From Lewinellaceae bacterium (lineage in GTDB: Bacteria > Bacteroidota > Bacteroidia > Chitinophagales > Saprospiraceae), in NCBI GenBank assembly GCA_024639065.1, contig JAHEJC010000016.1, positions 1 through 37,330 of the forward strand: DNA of 37,330 bases, in the 5' to 3' direction. Within the stretch, counting starts at the first letter, position 1. Each line of letters opens with the position of its first letter. The notes beneath the pieces were generated by a model, which saw nothing but the letters and a program-made list of their open reading frames with translations, ran no database searches and was not told where the DNA came from. A program made the position numbers and the translations under genes. This document shows positions 27,925-37,330 of the stretch, piece after piece.

Positions 27925-29550
27925 GTGAACAAAAATATAAAAAGCATATTATTAATTGGCTTAATCCTGTATGGATGCGGTTCTGAGCAAACAGATCCTG
28001 ATTTTGTCTCAGCTTTGGAAAATGGGATTCAGGCTAACGAAGGATTCACTCGATGTAACCGCTTCGTTAGGGGATGGCTTAACCACGCCGACTCAACCAC
28101 GGGTCTAATACCTCGGAATCTTAAAGACAGCAATTATTGGAACGCTAAGGACGCAGCTGCAGACAATTATCCTTTCATGGTACTCGTCGCTGCCTTAACT
28201 GATCGTTCAATGTTTGATGGTGTGATGCTTGATATGTTGAATATGGAGAAAAAAATAACCCCCTGTATCGATCGGATGCCTTGCACCTATAATTTTAATA
28301 CCCAGCAATTATCAAAAGAAAATCTGGGTACTGTGATTTTCGGTTCATCTGAATACATTAAAGACGGACTGCTGCCGCTCACCGAATGGCTGGGAGATAG
28401 TCCTTGGAGTGCCCGGATGATTGAACTAATGGATGACATCTGGAAAAACGCGAACCAGGATACACCTTTCGGAAAAATCCCGGCCACTGATCATGAGGCA
28501 AATGGTGAAATGCTACAGACTCTTGCTCGAATCTACTGGATGACCGGTGAAGAAAAATACCTGGATTGGGCGGTGAGACTAGGTGATTATTTCTTATTGG
28601 GGAACCATCATCCCACAGACGACGGCGCTAACCTGCGCTTGCGTGATCATGGCAATGAGGTGATTGCGGGGTTGGCAGAACTCTATGCAAGTGTGAGCGT
28701 GGCGCGTCCTGATAAGAAGCTAGCGTACCAGGAACCACTGCATAGGATGTTGGACAAAATCCTTGAAATAGGCCGCAATAAGGATGGATTTCTTTATAAT
28801 TCGATAAACCCACAGACTGGCGATCACGATGAAAACTTGGCTGACAATTGGGGGTATGTATTAAATGCCCATTATACGGTCTATCTGATAGACAGTGTAC
28901 AAGCTTACAGGGATGCTGTATTGAAAGCGCTTAACCATCTGGCAAAAACTTACTACATTAACGATCATCGTTTTGGCGAGCAAAGTGATGGCCATGCAGA
29001 TGCCATTGAAAGCGCCCTCAACCTGTATCACCGGGAACGAATTCCTGGATGTGTGCCTTACATAGATGTATCCACCAGGCGCATGTGGGGTATGCAGCAA
29101 GCAGACGGAGTCATTGAAGGCTGGCATGGTGACGGCAACTTTGCACGTACAACAGTAATGTACTGCACCTGGAAGACCCAGGGTACAACAATCCAACCTT
29201 GGGATTCGACAGTTATATTCGGGGCAGTGCTTGATAACGAGCCTGAAAAATTACTCAAAGTGATCATCAAGTCTAGCGAGGACTGGAATGGCAAACTGTT
29301 ATTTGACACCCCCCGACATAGAACTCAGATGAAAATGCCTTTTGACTGGACTCGAATCAATCAGTTTCCCGAGTGGTACACCGTGGAATACGATAGTAAC
29401 TACACCGTAGCAAATCTAACTACTGGTATAAGTCAAAAGTACACTGGGGCACAACTGGCTGATGGCTTACTCGTCGATCTTACCGCAGAGATAGAACAGC
29501 AGATTACCGTACAACTGGACCATAAAGCTGGCGTCTCAAGGCCCGAATGA
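27925..29550 (+). CDS. Lipoprotein, probable six-hairpin (alpha/alpha-barrel) glycosidase-like protein
   Basis: GTG start; lipobox LLIGLILYGC; repeated helical motifs (GEMLQTLARIYWMTGEEKYLDWAVRLGDYFL; NEVIAGLAELYASV; WGMQQADGVIEGWHGDGNFARTTVMYCTWKTQGT). Confidence 0.65.
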   Translation: MNKNIKSILLIGLILYGCGSEQTDPDFVSALENGIQANEGFTRCNRFVRGWLNHADSTTGLIPRNLKDSNYWNAKDAAADNYPFMVLVAALTDRSMFDGVMLDMLNMEKKITPCIDRMPCTYNFNTQQLSKENLGTVIFGSSEYIKDGLLPLTEWLGDSPWSARMIELMDDIWKNANQDTPFGKIPATDHEANGEMLQTLARIYWMTGEEKYLDWAVRLGDYFLLGNHHPTDDGANLRLRDHGNEVIAGLAELYASVSVARPDKKLAYQEPLHRMLDKILEIGRNKDGFLYNSINPQTGDHDENLADNWGYVLNAHYTVYLIDSVQAYRDAVLKALNHLAKTYYINDHRFGEQSDGHADAIESALNLYHRERIPGCVPYIDVSTRRMWGMQQADGVIEGWHGDGNFARTTVMYCTWKTQGTTIQPWDSTVIFGAVLDNEPEKLLKVIIKSSEDWNGKLLFDTPRHRTQMKMPFDWTRINQFPEWYTVEYDSNYTVANLTTGISQKYTGAQLADGLLVDLTAEIEQQITVQLDHKAGVSRPE

Positions 29551-29857
29551 CGAATCAAAGTAACTTTGCATTACAATTAGCTAAGAATTGAATATATATT
29601 GTACTTATTTGGATAGCGAAGCAAGACACTCATAGCTATTTCGTCGAATCGGAAATTCAGTCAGAATAGCATAATACGATATTAAATTTGGCGAAAGTTA
29701 GCTTAAAGACCCTAACATTGAATTTAAGTAAATATCAGTTTGAAGAAGTGTTAAGAGCGTTTAGAAACCGAATGGAGCCAGCAAAAGCGGATGGGTGCTT
29801 ATCCCATAGGTAAAGAATCAGATTGTTTAATCCATTTAAATAAAGAAACATATTTTT

Positions 29858-30568
29858 TCACAAACTAAACAGCTGCTTGATTTGATTCGCCCTGCGTCTG
29901 GACACTTTCATCTCCTCTCCTGTTTTCAAGGTAATTCTAAATTTTCCCGTAAACCATGTATCCAGTTTCTCAATAAAATTCAGATTGATGATCTGCTGGC
30001 GATTTATTCGAAAAAACATGCTCGGATCCAATACCCCTTCCAGGTAATTTAACGAACGTTGAATCAAGGGTTTGTTGTTATCGAAATAGATACGAGAGTA
30101 GTTGCCTACCGACTCAAATATGCGTATGTCTTTCATTTTGACGATCCAGCATTTTTCACCATCTCTTATAAATATTGGTTGGGTAGGAAAATCTGAACGC
30201 TTGGTTTTTAATGGAGATTCTTGCAAATTGAGTTTAGCAATCGCTTTTTCCAAACGTTGCTTTTTGATGGGTTTCAACAAATAATCAATCGCATTGTATT
30301 CAAACGACTTGATTGCATATTCATCATAGGCGGTGGTAAAAATCACTTTGGGAAATTGGTCGAGGCTTTCCAAAAAATCGAAACCTGTCATACCTGGCAG
30401 GTGAATATCCAAAAAAATAACATCAGGTTCAAACTTGGCCAATATTACTTTTGCCTCTTCTCCGTTTGCAGCCTCATGTATAGAATTAAAGGATTGGGTC
30501 TCTAGCAACATTTGCACGAGTTCTTTTCTAGCCAACCTAGAATCTTCAACTACCAAACATTTTCTCAT
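29858..30568 (-). CDS. LytTR-family response regulator
   Basis: Receiver domain (CLVVEDSRLARKEL, DVIFLDIHLPGMTGFDFLE, VIFTTAYDEYAIKSFEYNAIDYLLKPI) plus LytTR (IFESVGNYSRIYF...FFRINRQQIINLNFIEKLD). Confidence 0.95.
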   Translation of the reverse strand: MRKCLVVEDSRLARKELVQMLLETQSFNSIHEAANGEEAKVILAKFEPDVIFLDIHLPGMTGFDFLESLDQFPKVIFTTAYDEYAIKSFEYNAIDYLLKPIKKQRLEKAIAKLNLQESPLKTKRSDFPTQPIFIRDGEKCWIVKMKDIRIFESVGNYSRIYFDNNKPLIQRSLNYLEGVLDPSMFFRINRQQIINLNFIEKLDTWFTGKFRITLKTGEEMKVSRRRANQIKQLFSL

Positions 30569-31620
30569 AGCATAGGAATTTTGATGGTTGCAACGATATT
30601 GTTTTCTATTTCACTCATTTGCATTGATGCCATTCCATTATAAATTAATTCTAATCTTTTTCTGATATTTTCTAATCCTACACCCAATTGATCACCGAGA
30701 TTTGAAGAAGTGCTCAAGTTTCCGGTGTTCTGTACCTTTATCTGCAAAACTCCTTCTTCTTGATCAATATCAATCAAAATTGATCCCCCTTCCTTAAATT
30801 GTGAAATACCATGTTTTACTGCATTTTCAACTAATAATTGCAGCATCATAGGTGGTAAAGGGAATGCATTCAAGCTTTCATCCACCTTAATCTGGTATTG
30901 TAATTTATCTTCGTATTGTATTGATAACAATTCTAAATATTGATGAACTATTTCCAGTTCTTCTTTTAATTCCACTTTTGACTGATCTGTATTTTTCAAA
31001 GCATATCGAAACAAATCAGAAAAATTTAATAACATTTCTCTCGCCTTCTCTTTATCCTCCAAAATCAAAGACCGAATATTATTGATGGTGTTAAAAACAA
31101 AGTGTGGTTTAATTTGTGACTTTAAGGATCCTAATTGTGCATCTTTCATTTCTGCTACCAATTTCCATTTTTCAATTTCTGCCTGATTCCAATTATTGAA
31201 ATAGTGAATAGAAAAATAAATTAAATTCCAGGTGAGAATGATTAATGTAAAAATGAACATATTACTGAGAAAAGAGGTGATACTCAATCCATGCAATCCA
31301 TATACCAATCGAATAACGATAAAAACGGACACCATAAAACCAGCAGTAAGTATTAGTGTAGATCCCAAAAGAAAAGACAGGGTTTTAATCAAATTCCAGT
31401 TACGCCAATCCAATTTTCTGATAAAGGTTCGATAAATGGAAGTCAATAAAAAACCAACGATTGTTGGAGTCAGCGAATTGGCTAAGAGAAATTCCATTGG
31501 TAATCCAGCCATAACCTGCACCAGTAGCGTACTTCCACCCATTATGGACCAGCCAATAATTTGAGCGATCCAAAAGTTTCTATTGCCTGTTTGTATCATA
31601 TTTCTAAAGCAAGTATCCAA
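30565..31620 (-). CDS. LytS-type sensor histidine kinase (His_kinase family)
   Basis: Membrane helices then LKSQIKPHFVFNTINNIRSLI, and ATPase motifs PPMMLQLLVENAVKHGI and LGDQLGVGLENIRKRLELIY. Confidence 0.93.
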   Translation of the reverse strand: MDTCFRNMIQTGNRNFWIAQIIGWSIMGGSTLLVQVMAGLPMEFLLANSLTPTIVGFLLTSIYRTFIRKLDWRNWNLIKTLSFLLGSTLILTAGFMVSVFIVIRLVYGLHGLSITSFLSNMFIFTLIILTWNLIYFSIHYFNNWNQAEIEKWKLVAEMKDAQLGSLKSQIKPHFVFNTINNIRSLILEDKEKAREMLLNFSDLFRYALKNTDQSKVELKEELEIVHQYLELLSIQYEDKLQYQIKVDESLNAFPLPPMMLQLLVENAVKHGISQFKEGGSILIDIDQEEGVLQIKVQNTGNLSTSSNLGDQLGVGLENIRKRLELIYNGMASMQMSEIENNIVATIKIPML

Positions 31621-33335
31621 TTCGAAACATAGTCCATTGCCTCCTTATTAAAGGTCTCTTCCAATGTTTCATATTCCGAAGGGGCACCTGTTTTCGTTTT
31701 TTGAAATAAATGGTTTAGACTGGGAAACTCATGAATCGTTACGTTTTTGTTTTTGGCCCTTTTTAAACTTTTACGAATACCTTCCAAATTTTCTTTGGAG
31801 GTCACTTGCAGATCCAACTCGCCGTTCACGGCTAAAACAGGACATTTCACCTTACTCAAAAAACGATCTGGACTAAAACGTATTAAATATAAATACCAAT
31901 CGGTAGTCGCCATGCGCGTTTGTTGGTTGATAAAATCATCTTTATTACCAATCACCTGTTTTCCATCGTCCGATAATTTTTCGTAAAGATTTCCCAACAA
32001 TTGAGCCAGTCCCGAATTTAATTGATCCTTATCCAAATTAATATTTGCTTCGATGTATTCAAACATCTCCCTAGCAATTTTTGTCATGGTTTTTCGAGTA
32101 GAAACGGGGATACCTTCTGCTTCACCTGTTCTTTCTTGTTGCAATAACAACAGTTCTTTAAGATCAATGCCAGGCCCTGCTAAAAGTACAATAAATTCTA
32201 CAGCTGTATTTTCGCTCGCAACCATGGAAGCAATCATACCGCCTTCACTATGTCCGGCCAGCCCGATGGCCTTACCCTCCATATCCTTTCTACTTTTCAA
32301 GTAGGCCACTGCTGCTGCCGCATCGTCAGCAAAGTCTTTTGACGTAGCTTCTGCAAATACTCCTTCCGAAGCCGCTATTCCTCTATCATCGTAGCGCAGG
32401 ATGGCAATCCCCTGGCGGGTAAAGTGATCAGACAGTACCAGGAAAGGCTTGTGATTGAGGATTTCTTCATTTCTATCTTGGGGACCAGATCCTGAAATGA
32501 GTATCACTACTTTTTCAAAATTTCCATCATTTGGCATTGTCAAAGTACCTGCTAAACGATGCCCACCTTTGGGATTTTTAAATTTTACTTCTTCCTGATA
32601 ATAAGGAAAATCTTTAGGTTCCTGAGGTCGAACAACGGTTTCCATTTCCACTTTTTCTCTGGTCATATCTAAATCCCACGACCTTCCATTTTGCTCAAAT
32701 ATACCGTTTAAAGTGTCGCTGCCATCATTTAGTTCTGCTGTGTATTCCGCGTTCAAGGTATTAGCAACAATTCTTAGTTTACCATTTTCAAAAGTCGTTT
32801 TATCCATTAAAATACCATTCGCATTCTGGTCGGGGCTGTCCATGGTAGATTTCAAAATTCCAAAGGAATCTATAATATGAAACACCAGCCGCAATTTCGT
32901 ACCGGAAATATTCAAAACGCCATTCCAATCGCCCAATACGATATTATTGGCCTCACCCTCTGGAGGAGGTAATACATTTTGCTCTCCTTCTTCTTTGGTC
33001 ATAATCAAAGGGATCGACACCCCCTGTTGGATAAAAGTGCCTTGTAGTGTTGCTCCTTTTTCATCCAATTCGGCCGTATATTCCATTTGTAATAAACTGG
33101 CTGCAATTTTTAATTTTCCATTTTCAAAAGTCGTATTCTCTATCTCTATTCCACTGGCGCCCTGATCAGGACTATCCATAGTAGATTGATATTTTCCATT
33201 TTGTCCGGTGATGTGCAAAACCAGTCGTAACTCTGTTCCTTGGTAACTTAATTTTCCATTCCAATCGCCATTTATGTCTTGAGCAATCATTTGGAATGTT
33301 ACAATTGTTAATAAAACTATCATTAAATCTTTCAT
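31596..33335 (-). CDS. Secreted alpha/beta hydrolase with two tandem N-terminal beta domains
   Basis: Start placed at MKDLMIVLLTIVTFQMIAQ (signal peptide; ORF track start 33383). GPQDRNE, ILRYDDRGIAAS, GLAGHSEGGMIASM, and a late His (FPSLNHLFQ). Confidence 0.9.
   Translation of the reverse strand: MKDLMIVLLTIVTFQMIAQDINGDWNGKLSYQGTELRLVLHITGQNGKYQSTMDSPDQGASGIEIENTTFENGKLKIAASLLQMEYTAELDEKGATLQGTFIQQGVSIPLIMTKEEGEQNVLPPPEGEANNIVLGDWNGVLNISGTKLRLVFHIIDSFGILKSTMDSPDQNANGILMDKTTFENGKLRIVANTLNAEYTAELNDGSDTLNGIFEQNGRSWDLDMTREKVEMETVVRPQEPKDFPYYQEEVKFKNPKGGHRLAGTLTMPNDGNFEKVVILISGSGPQDRNEEILNHKPFLVLSDHFTRQGIAILRYDDRGIAASEGVFAEATSKDFADDAAAAVAYLKSRKDMEGKAIGLAGHSEGGMIASMVASENTAVEFIVLLAGPGIDLKELLLLQQERTGEAEGIPVSTRKTMTKIAREMFEYIEANINLDKDQLNSGLAQLLGNLYEKLSDDGKQVIGNKDDFINQQTRMATTDWYLYLIRFSPDRFLSKVKCPVLAVNGELDLQVTSKENLEGIRKSLKRAKNKNVTIHEFPSLNHLFQKTKTGAPSEYETLEETFNKEAMDYVSNWILALEI
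32661..33278 (-). repeat. Internal tandem duplication of a domain of about 92-95 aa in the alpha/beta hydrolase
   Basis: Copies at about 32994-33278 and 32661-32936 share GDWNG, LRLV-HI, STMDSPDQ-A-GI, TTFENGKL-I-A, EYTAEL and MT-E. Confidence 0.85.
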
Positions 33336-33573
33336 AATCTGAAAATTTTGGATCATATGAATACTGCAAATGTATTGAGTCAATTTTCATCTCGATATCA
33401 AATTATTACAAACGGCAAAGAAAAATGATAAGTGGTCACTAAATGGCTGGAGTAAATGACAAAGCTTCTTTTAATCTTTTTCATAGAAGAGAAGAGGCAT
33501 AATCGGAGTTATAGAAACAAAGGGACGGCCTTTTGCCGGGTAAGATTCTTATTTATTAACTCTTAACTTTCCA

Positions 33574-33608
33574 ATAAAAATGCCCAGCACTTTATCGTGC
33601 CAGGCATT
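33574..33608 (-). terminator. Intrinsic terminator downstream of the VPS10-like gene
   Basis: Minus-strand RNA: AAUGCCUGGCAC-GAUAAA-GUGCUGGGCAUU then a U-rich tail. 12-bp stem including U-G and G-U pairs, 29 nt past the stop at 33637. Confidence 0.75.
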
Positions 33609-33636
33609 CATTCATTTGGCTAATTGGCGGGTTCGA

Positions 33637-36600
33637 TTAAGACTTTTTACCAGGTTCCAAAATGATCGCGGTTATATCCAATTTTTTTACGAGTTCATTA
33701 AAAGCAGGTATTTGCTTTTCTTTAATCGCCGCAAAATCTTTTAGAAAAGCATCAATTTCTGTGGTCAAAGTCTCCTTTACAGTAACTGCTTGATCGGTAG
33801 GAGGAAAATCGTTCCCTTGAGTAATTGAGTTTAAATACCCCAATTTGTTATTTAACCGGATTGGAAAATTCAATGGATCCTGTCGTGCTTGGTTTTGTGT
33901 TTGATACAATCCTTCTTCTACTGAGGTTATCAAACTATCAATCATTTTGGCTTGGTTCATGATTTCGTCCATTCCATCACGTCCTTTAAGTAATGAGGTG
34001 TAATTATTCATTTGTCCACGAATTGCCCGAATTTCCTTGATGGTATTATGGGTTTCTGAGAGCTTATTACTCACTTCCATTAAGAAATCGAATTGTTGCT
34101 GAATATCCTGTTGCGTACCGGAGGAATTTGGATCTTTCAGGATCTCGAATTCCTGGGTTAAACTTTCATCAAAAGCATTGAGTGTTGCGGCATAGGTCCC
34201 AGGTACTGCTTTAGGTCCATTTAATGAAGCGGCCCATAAAATCATGCCTTCAAAATCGTCTGCTCCGGGATACCTGGTATCCCAGGTAAAGGTATTTGCA
34301 CCTTTTTTGACTTCAAGCTTATTCTTTTTTTCCGTAGCATCCGTAGAAAAAGTTTGAATTATTTTACCCCCAGCATCAGCAAAAGTAAGTGAGATAACAT
34401 CATCTTTTCCTGGAGCTTCTTTCAAATAATAATGGACCGTAACCCCATTCGGTTTATTAGTTCCGGCTGCCGTGCTTCCTCCTCCTCCAAAACTAAACCC
34501 TCTTTTGCGATATGAGACATCCGGTTTATAAACATGTAATTCTTTATCATTTAATGAGGTATCAAGTTGGTGTAACACCGTGAGGTCATCGATAAGCCAT
34601 AAACTCCTACCCTGGGTGGCCACGACCAGGCTTTTATCCTTGATGGCCAAGTCTGTAACGGGTACAATCGGAAGATTTTGCTGGAAGGTTTGCCAATTGG
34701 CTCCATCATCAAAAGAAACGTACATACCGGTTTCTGTTCCTGTATATAACAGTCCTTGTTTATCTGGATCAGCCCTTACTACCCGGGTAAAATGATCATT
34801 ATCAATTCCTTTTACGATCTTTGTCCAAGTCTGACCATAATCTTCTGTCTTATAAAGATAAGGTTGATAATCTCCATTTTTATAACTGGTTGCGGCAATA
34901 TAGCAGCCTCCATCGTTGAATGGATCTGGTTCCAAACTGTTAATCATGGTCCATTCGGGGATTCCTGCTGGTGTAATATTTTCCCAATTTTTACCCCCGT
35001 CTCGCGAAACATGAACAAGTCCATCATCAGAACCAATCCAGAGTAAGTCTTTCACTCTTGGTGATTCGGCAGCAGCAAAGATCGTACAGTAGTATTCCAC
35101 TGAAGTATTGTCTTTCGTAATAGGTCCACCAGATGAAACTAGCTTAGTTGGTTCGTTTCTGGTTAAATCTGGACTAATAATTTCCCAACTTTGTCCCTGA
35201 TTATAGCTTACATGTAAGTGATTAGAGGCAGTGTAAAGTTTCTTTGAATCATGCGGTGAGAAAAAGATGGGGAAATTCCATTGAAACCTATATTTCATCC
35301 CTTCAGCACCATGTCCCATAGGATTATCCGGATAAACATTTACCGCTCTGGATTCACCAGTCCGGTGGTTTTTCATTTGAATAACTCCACCATAACAACC
35401 ACCAAAAACAATTTCTTCATCTTTCGGATCGATGGCAATATGGCCACATTCACAACCGGCACTTGGTTCCCAATCATCCGCTGTTATACTGCCTCCACTT
35501 GTCTGTGAAGCAATACGCACCGTTGAATTATCTTGTTGGGCGGCATAAATTCTAAAAGGGAACTGATTATCAGTAGTCACCCGATAAAACTGTGCAGTTG
35601 GTTGGTTATGGTAAGTGGACCAGGTCTCACCAGCATCAAATGATACTTGGCCTCCGCCATCATCACCAATAATCATGCGTTTAGAATTATGTGGATCGAT
35701 CCACAAATCATGATGATCACCATGTGGTGCATTGAACGTTTCATAGGTTTTCCCGCCATCCTTCGACCGGTGATAATTGACATTCATTATATATACCATA
35801 TCCTCATCTTCCGTATCCGCATAAATGCGTGAATAATACCAAGCTCGCTGACGCAATTTTCTTTCATTGTTGACTAAAGTCCAGGTTTCTCCGGCGTCAT
35901 CTGAACGATATACACCGCCTTTTTCATTTTCAATAATTGCCCATACACGTTCGGAATTGAGGGGTGATACAGTTACACCTGAGATGCCCCAAATTCCTTG
36001 AGGTAATCCTTTGTTTCCAGAAATATTAATCCAAGTTTCTCCGCTATCGGTGCTTTTCCAAAGAGCGGATCCTTCTCCTCCACTGTACAATCCGTAAGGA
36101 TTACGTTTTATTTTCCATGTTGAAGCGTAAAGTATTCTCGGATTATTTGGATCTAATATCAGATCTACCGCTCCGGCATCTTCATTGGCGAATAATACTT
36201 TTTTCCAATTGTTTCCTCCATCAGTCGTTTTATAAATGCCCCGTTCAGCTGATGACTTATAAAGGTCACCTAATACCGCGACCCAGACAATATCAGGATC
36301 GCGTGGATGGACTCTTATCCTGGGTATGTGTCTGGAATTTTTCAGCCCTTTCTCCTCCCAGGTTTTACCACCATCAACTGATTTGAACATTCCGTAACCA
36401 TACGATACATTTCCTCGAACGGTGACTTCGCCCCCACCTACATAGATAACGTTTGGGTCATAGCTGCTGATTTCAACAGCTCCAATAGAACCACCAAAAT
36501 AGCCATCCGAAATGTTCTTCCAGGATTGACCACCATTGGAGGTTTTCCATACACCACCACCAGTTCCTCCGAATATAAATTCCATAGGCTTTCCGGGTAC

Positions 36601-36825
36601 TCCTGCCACAGCTGCTGATCGTCCCCCGCGGAAGGGGCCTATACTGCGATATTGAACAGAGCCAAATAGGTCTTCATCAATAGACTTTGTATCAGCGGGC
36701 TGACTGATCATCGCGCCCTTATTTTTTTTATTGTTTTTCTTTTGTGCATTGCCTGGAGTGAATAGTGTCACCATGAGTAGCAATGAAATGGCCATGGACA
36801 AAAGATGAGTGAATTGTGATTTCAT
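33637..36825 (-). CDS. VPS10/sortilin-like beta-propeller protein (glycosyl hydrolase BNR-type repeats)
   Basis: Signal peptide; repeated BNR-like motifs (WKTSNGGQSWKNIS, MFKSVDGGKTWEEKG, YKTTDGGNNWKKV, WKSTDSGETWINIS, YRSDDAGETWTLV). Confidence 0.93.
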   Translation of the reverse strand: MKSQFTHLLSMAISLLLMVTLFTPGNAQKKNNKKNKGAMISQPADTKSIDEDLFGSVQYRSIGPFRGGRSAAVAGVPGKPMEFIFGGTGGGVWKTSNGGQSWKNISDGYFGGSIGAVEISSYDPNVIYVGGGEVTVRGNVSYGYGMFKSVDGGKTWEEKGLKNSRHIPRIRVHPRDPDIVWVAVLGDLYKSSAERGIYKTTDGGNNWKKVLFANEDAGAVDLILDPNNPRILYASTWKIKRNPYGLYSGGEGSALWKSTDSGETWINISGNKGLPQGIWGISGVTVSPLNSERVWAIIENEKGGVYRSDDAGETWTLVNNERKLRQRAWYYSRIYADTEDEDMVYIMNVNYHRSKDGGKTYETFNAPHGDHHDLWIDPHNSKRMIIGDDGGGQVSFDAGETWSTYHNQPTAQFYRVTTDNQFPFRIYAAQQDNSTVRIASQTSGGSITADDWEPSAGCECGHIAIDPKDEEIVFGGCYGGVIQMKNHRTGESRAVNVYPDNPMGHGAEGMKYRFQWNFPIFFSPHDSKKLYTASNHLHVSYNQGQSWEIISPDLTRNEPTKLVSSGGPITKDNTSVEYYCTIFAAAESPRVKDLLWIGSDDGLVHVSRDGGKNWENITPAGIPEWTMINSLEPDPFNDGGCYIAATSYKNGDYQPYLYKTEDYGQTWTKIVKGIDNDHFTRVVRADPDKQGLLYTGTETGMYVSFDDGANWQTFQQNLPIVPVTDLAIKDKSLVVATQGRSLWLIDDLTVLHQLDTSLNDKELHVYKPDVSYRKRGFSFGGGGSTAAGTNKPNGVTVHYYLKEAPGKDDVISLTFADAGGKIIQTFSTDATEKKNKLEVKKGANTFTWDTRYPGADDFEGMILWAASLNGPKAVPGTYAATLNAFDESLTQEFEILKDPNSSGTQQDIQQQFDFLMEVSNKLSETHNTIKEIRAIRGQMNNYTSLLKGRDGMDEIMNQAKMIDSLITSVEEGLYQTQNQARQDPLNFPIRLNNKLGYLNSITQGNDFPPTDQAVTVKETLTTEIDAFLKDFAAIKEKQIPAFNELVKKLDITAIILEPGKKS

Positions 36826-36842
36826 GTCGTTTTCGTTTTTAA

Positions 36843-37330
36843 TTAGGTTCTCTTCTGCATGCCCGGTTGGATTAATTTAAAGCCGGTTTCTTCTTTATCT
36901 TTTACGCACATTTGTCTGACATCCTCAAGCAACTGTTTCGCATCATATACGATGCCATCTTTGATGGTAAAGCGGACACCGCCTACTCGGGCTACTGTAT
37001 TATCTTCCATCAGTTTGATAGCTCCTGTACCATAAAATACCTTAAGATTTTGCAATGGGTTTTCATCCAGGATAATCATATCGGCTAATTTACCAGGTTC
37101 TATCGTGCCAATTTCTTTATCCAAGCCTAACGCTTCGGCTCCTGAAAGAGTAGCAGAACGTAATACCTTCAATGGATGAAATCCTGCTTCACGCAACAAT
37201 TCTAATTCACGAATGAAGGCAAAACCGTACAACTGAAAAATAAATCCGGAATCCGAACCTGCTGTAACACGTCCACCACGATTTTTGTATTCATTGATAA
37301 AGGTCATCCACAACCTGTAATTTTCTTTCC
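36843..37330 (-). CDS. Amidohydrolase-family protein, C-terminal part (continues past the window edge)
   Basis: GGRVTAGSDSGF...REAGFHPLKVLRSATLSGAEALGLDKEIGTIEPGKLADMIILDENPLQNL. Frame stays open to 37330; the ORF-track start at 37313 is an internal TTG. Confidence 0.9.
   Translation of the reverse strand, partial: KENYRLWMTFINEYKNRGGRVTAGSDSGFIFQLYGFAFIRELELLREAGFHPLKVLRSATLSGAEALGLDKEIGTIEPGKLADMIILDENPLQNLKVFYGTGAIKLMEDNTVARVGGVRFTIKDGIVYDAKQLLEDVRQMCVKDKEETGFKLIQPGMQKRT

Overview
This is a 37.3-kb stretch of what looks like a Bacteroidota chromosome. Supporting signs are the T9SS C-terminal domains, the low GC, the LytTR/His_kinase pair and a BT_3928-type DoxX protein. About 27 protein-coding genes can be supported. 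They include housekeeping genes (an isopropylmalate/citramalate synthase-family enzyme, RluA-type pseudouridine synthase, coaE, YigZ/IMPACT, nusB, guaA). They also include secreted or surface proteins: an 1847-aa PKD-repeat protein with a gliding-motility/T9SS type-B C-terminus, a vanadium haloperoxidase-like protein with a T9SS tail, a VPS10/sortilin-like beta-propeller protein and several lipoproteins. A tightly overlapping operon encodes an alpha/beta hydrolase, a histidine kinase and a LytTR regulator. A small-ORF accessory segment lies at about 24.0-27.8 kb. No tRNA, rRNA, CRISPR array or intact mobile element was recognised. The best non-coding signals are: (1) an ECF-sigma-like promoter (TGCAACC-N16-CGTCTA) just upstream of the DUF2807 gene; (2) a degenerate 8-bp tandem repeat (ACNAAGAG)x7 that runs through the stop codon of a hypothetical gene; (3) a strand-specific intrinsic terminator after the VPS10-like gene, whose 12-bp stem needs G-U pairs that form only in the minus-strand RNA. 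I did not find a clearly new multi-gene system. All calls are from reading by eye, with no database search.
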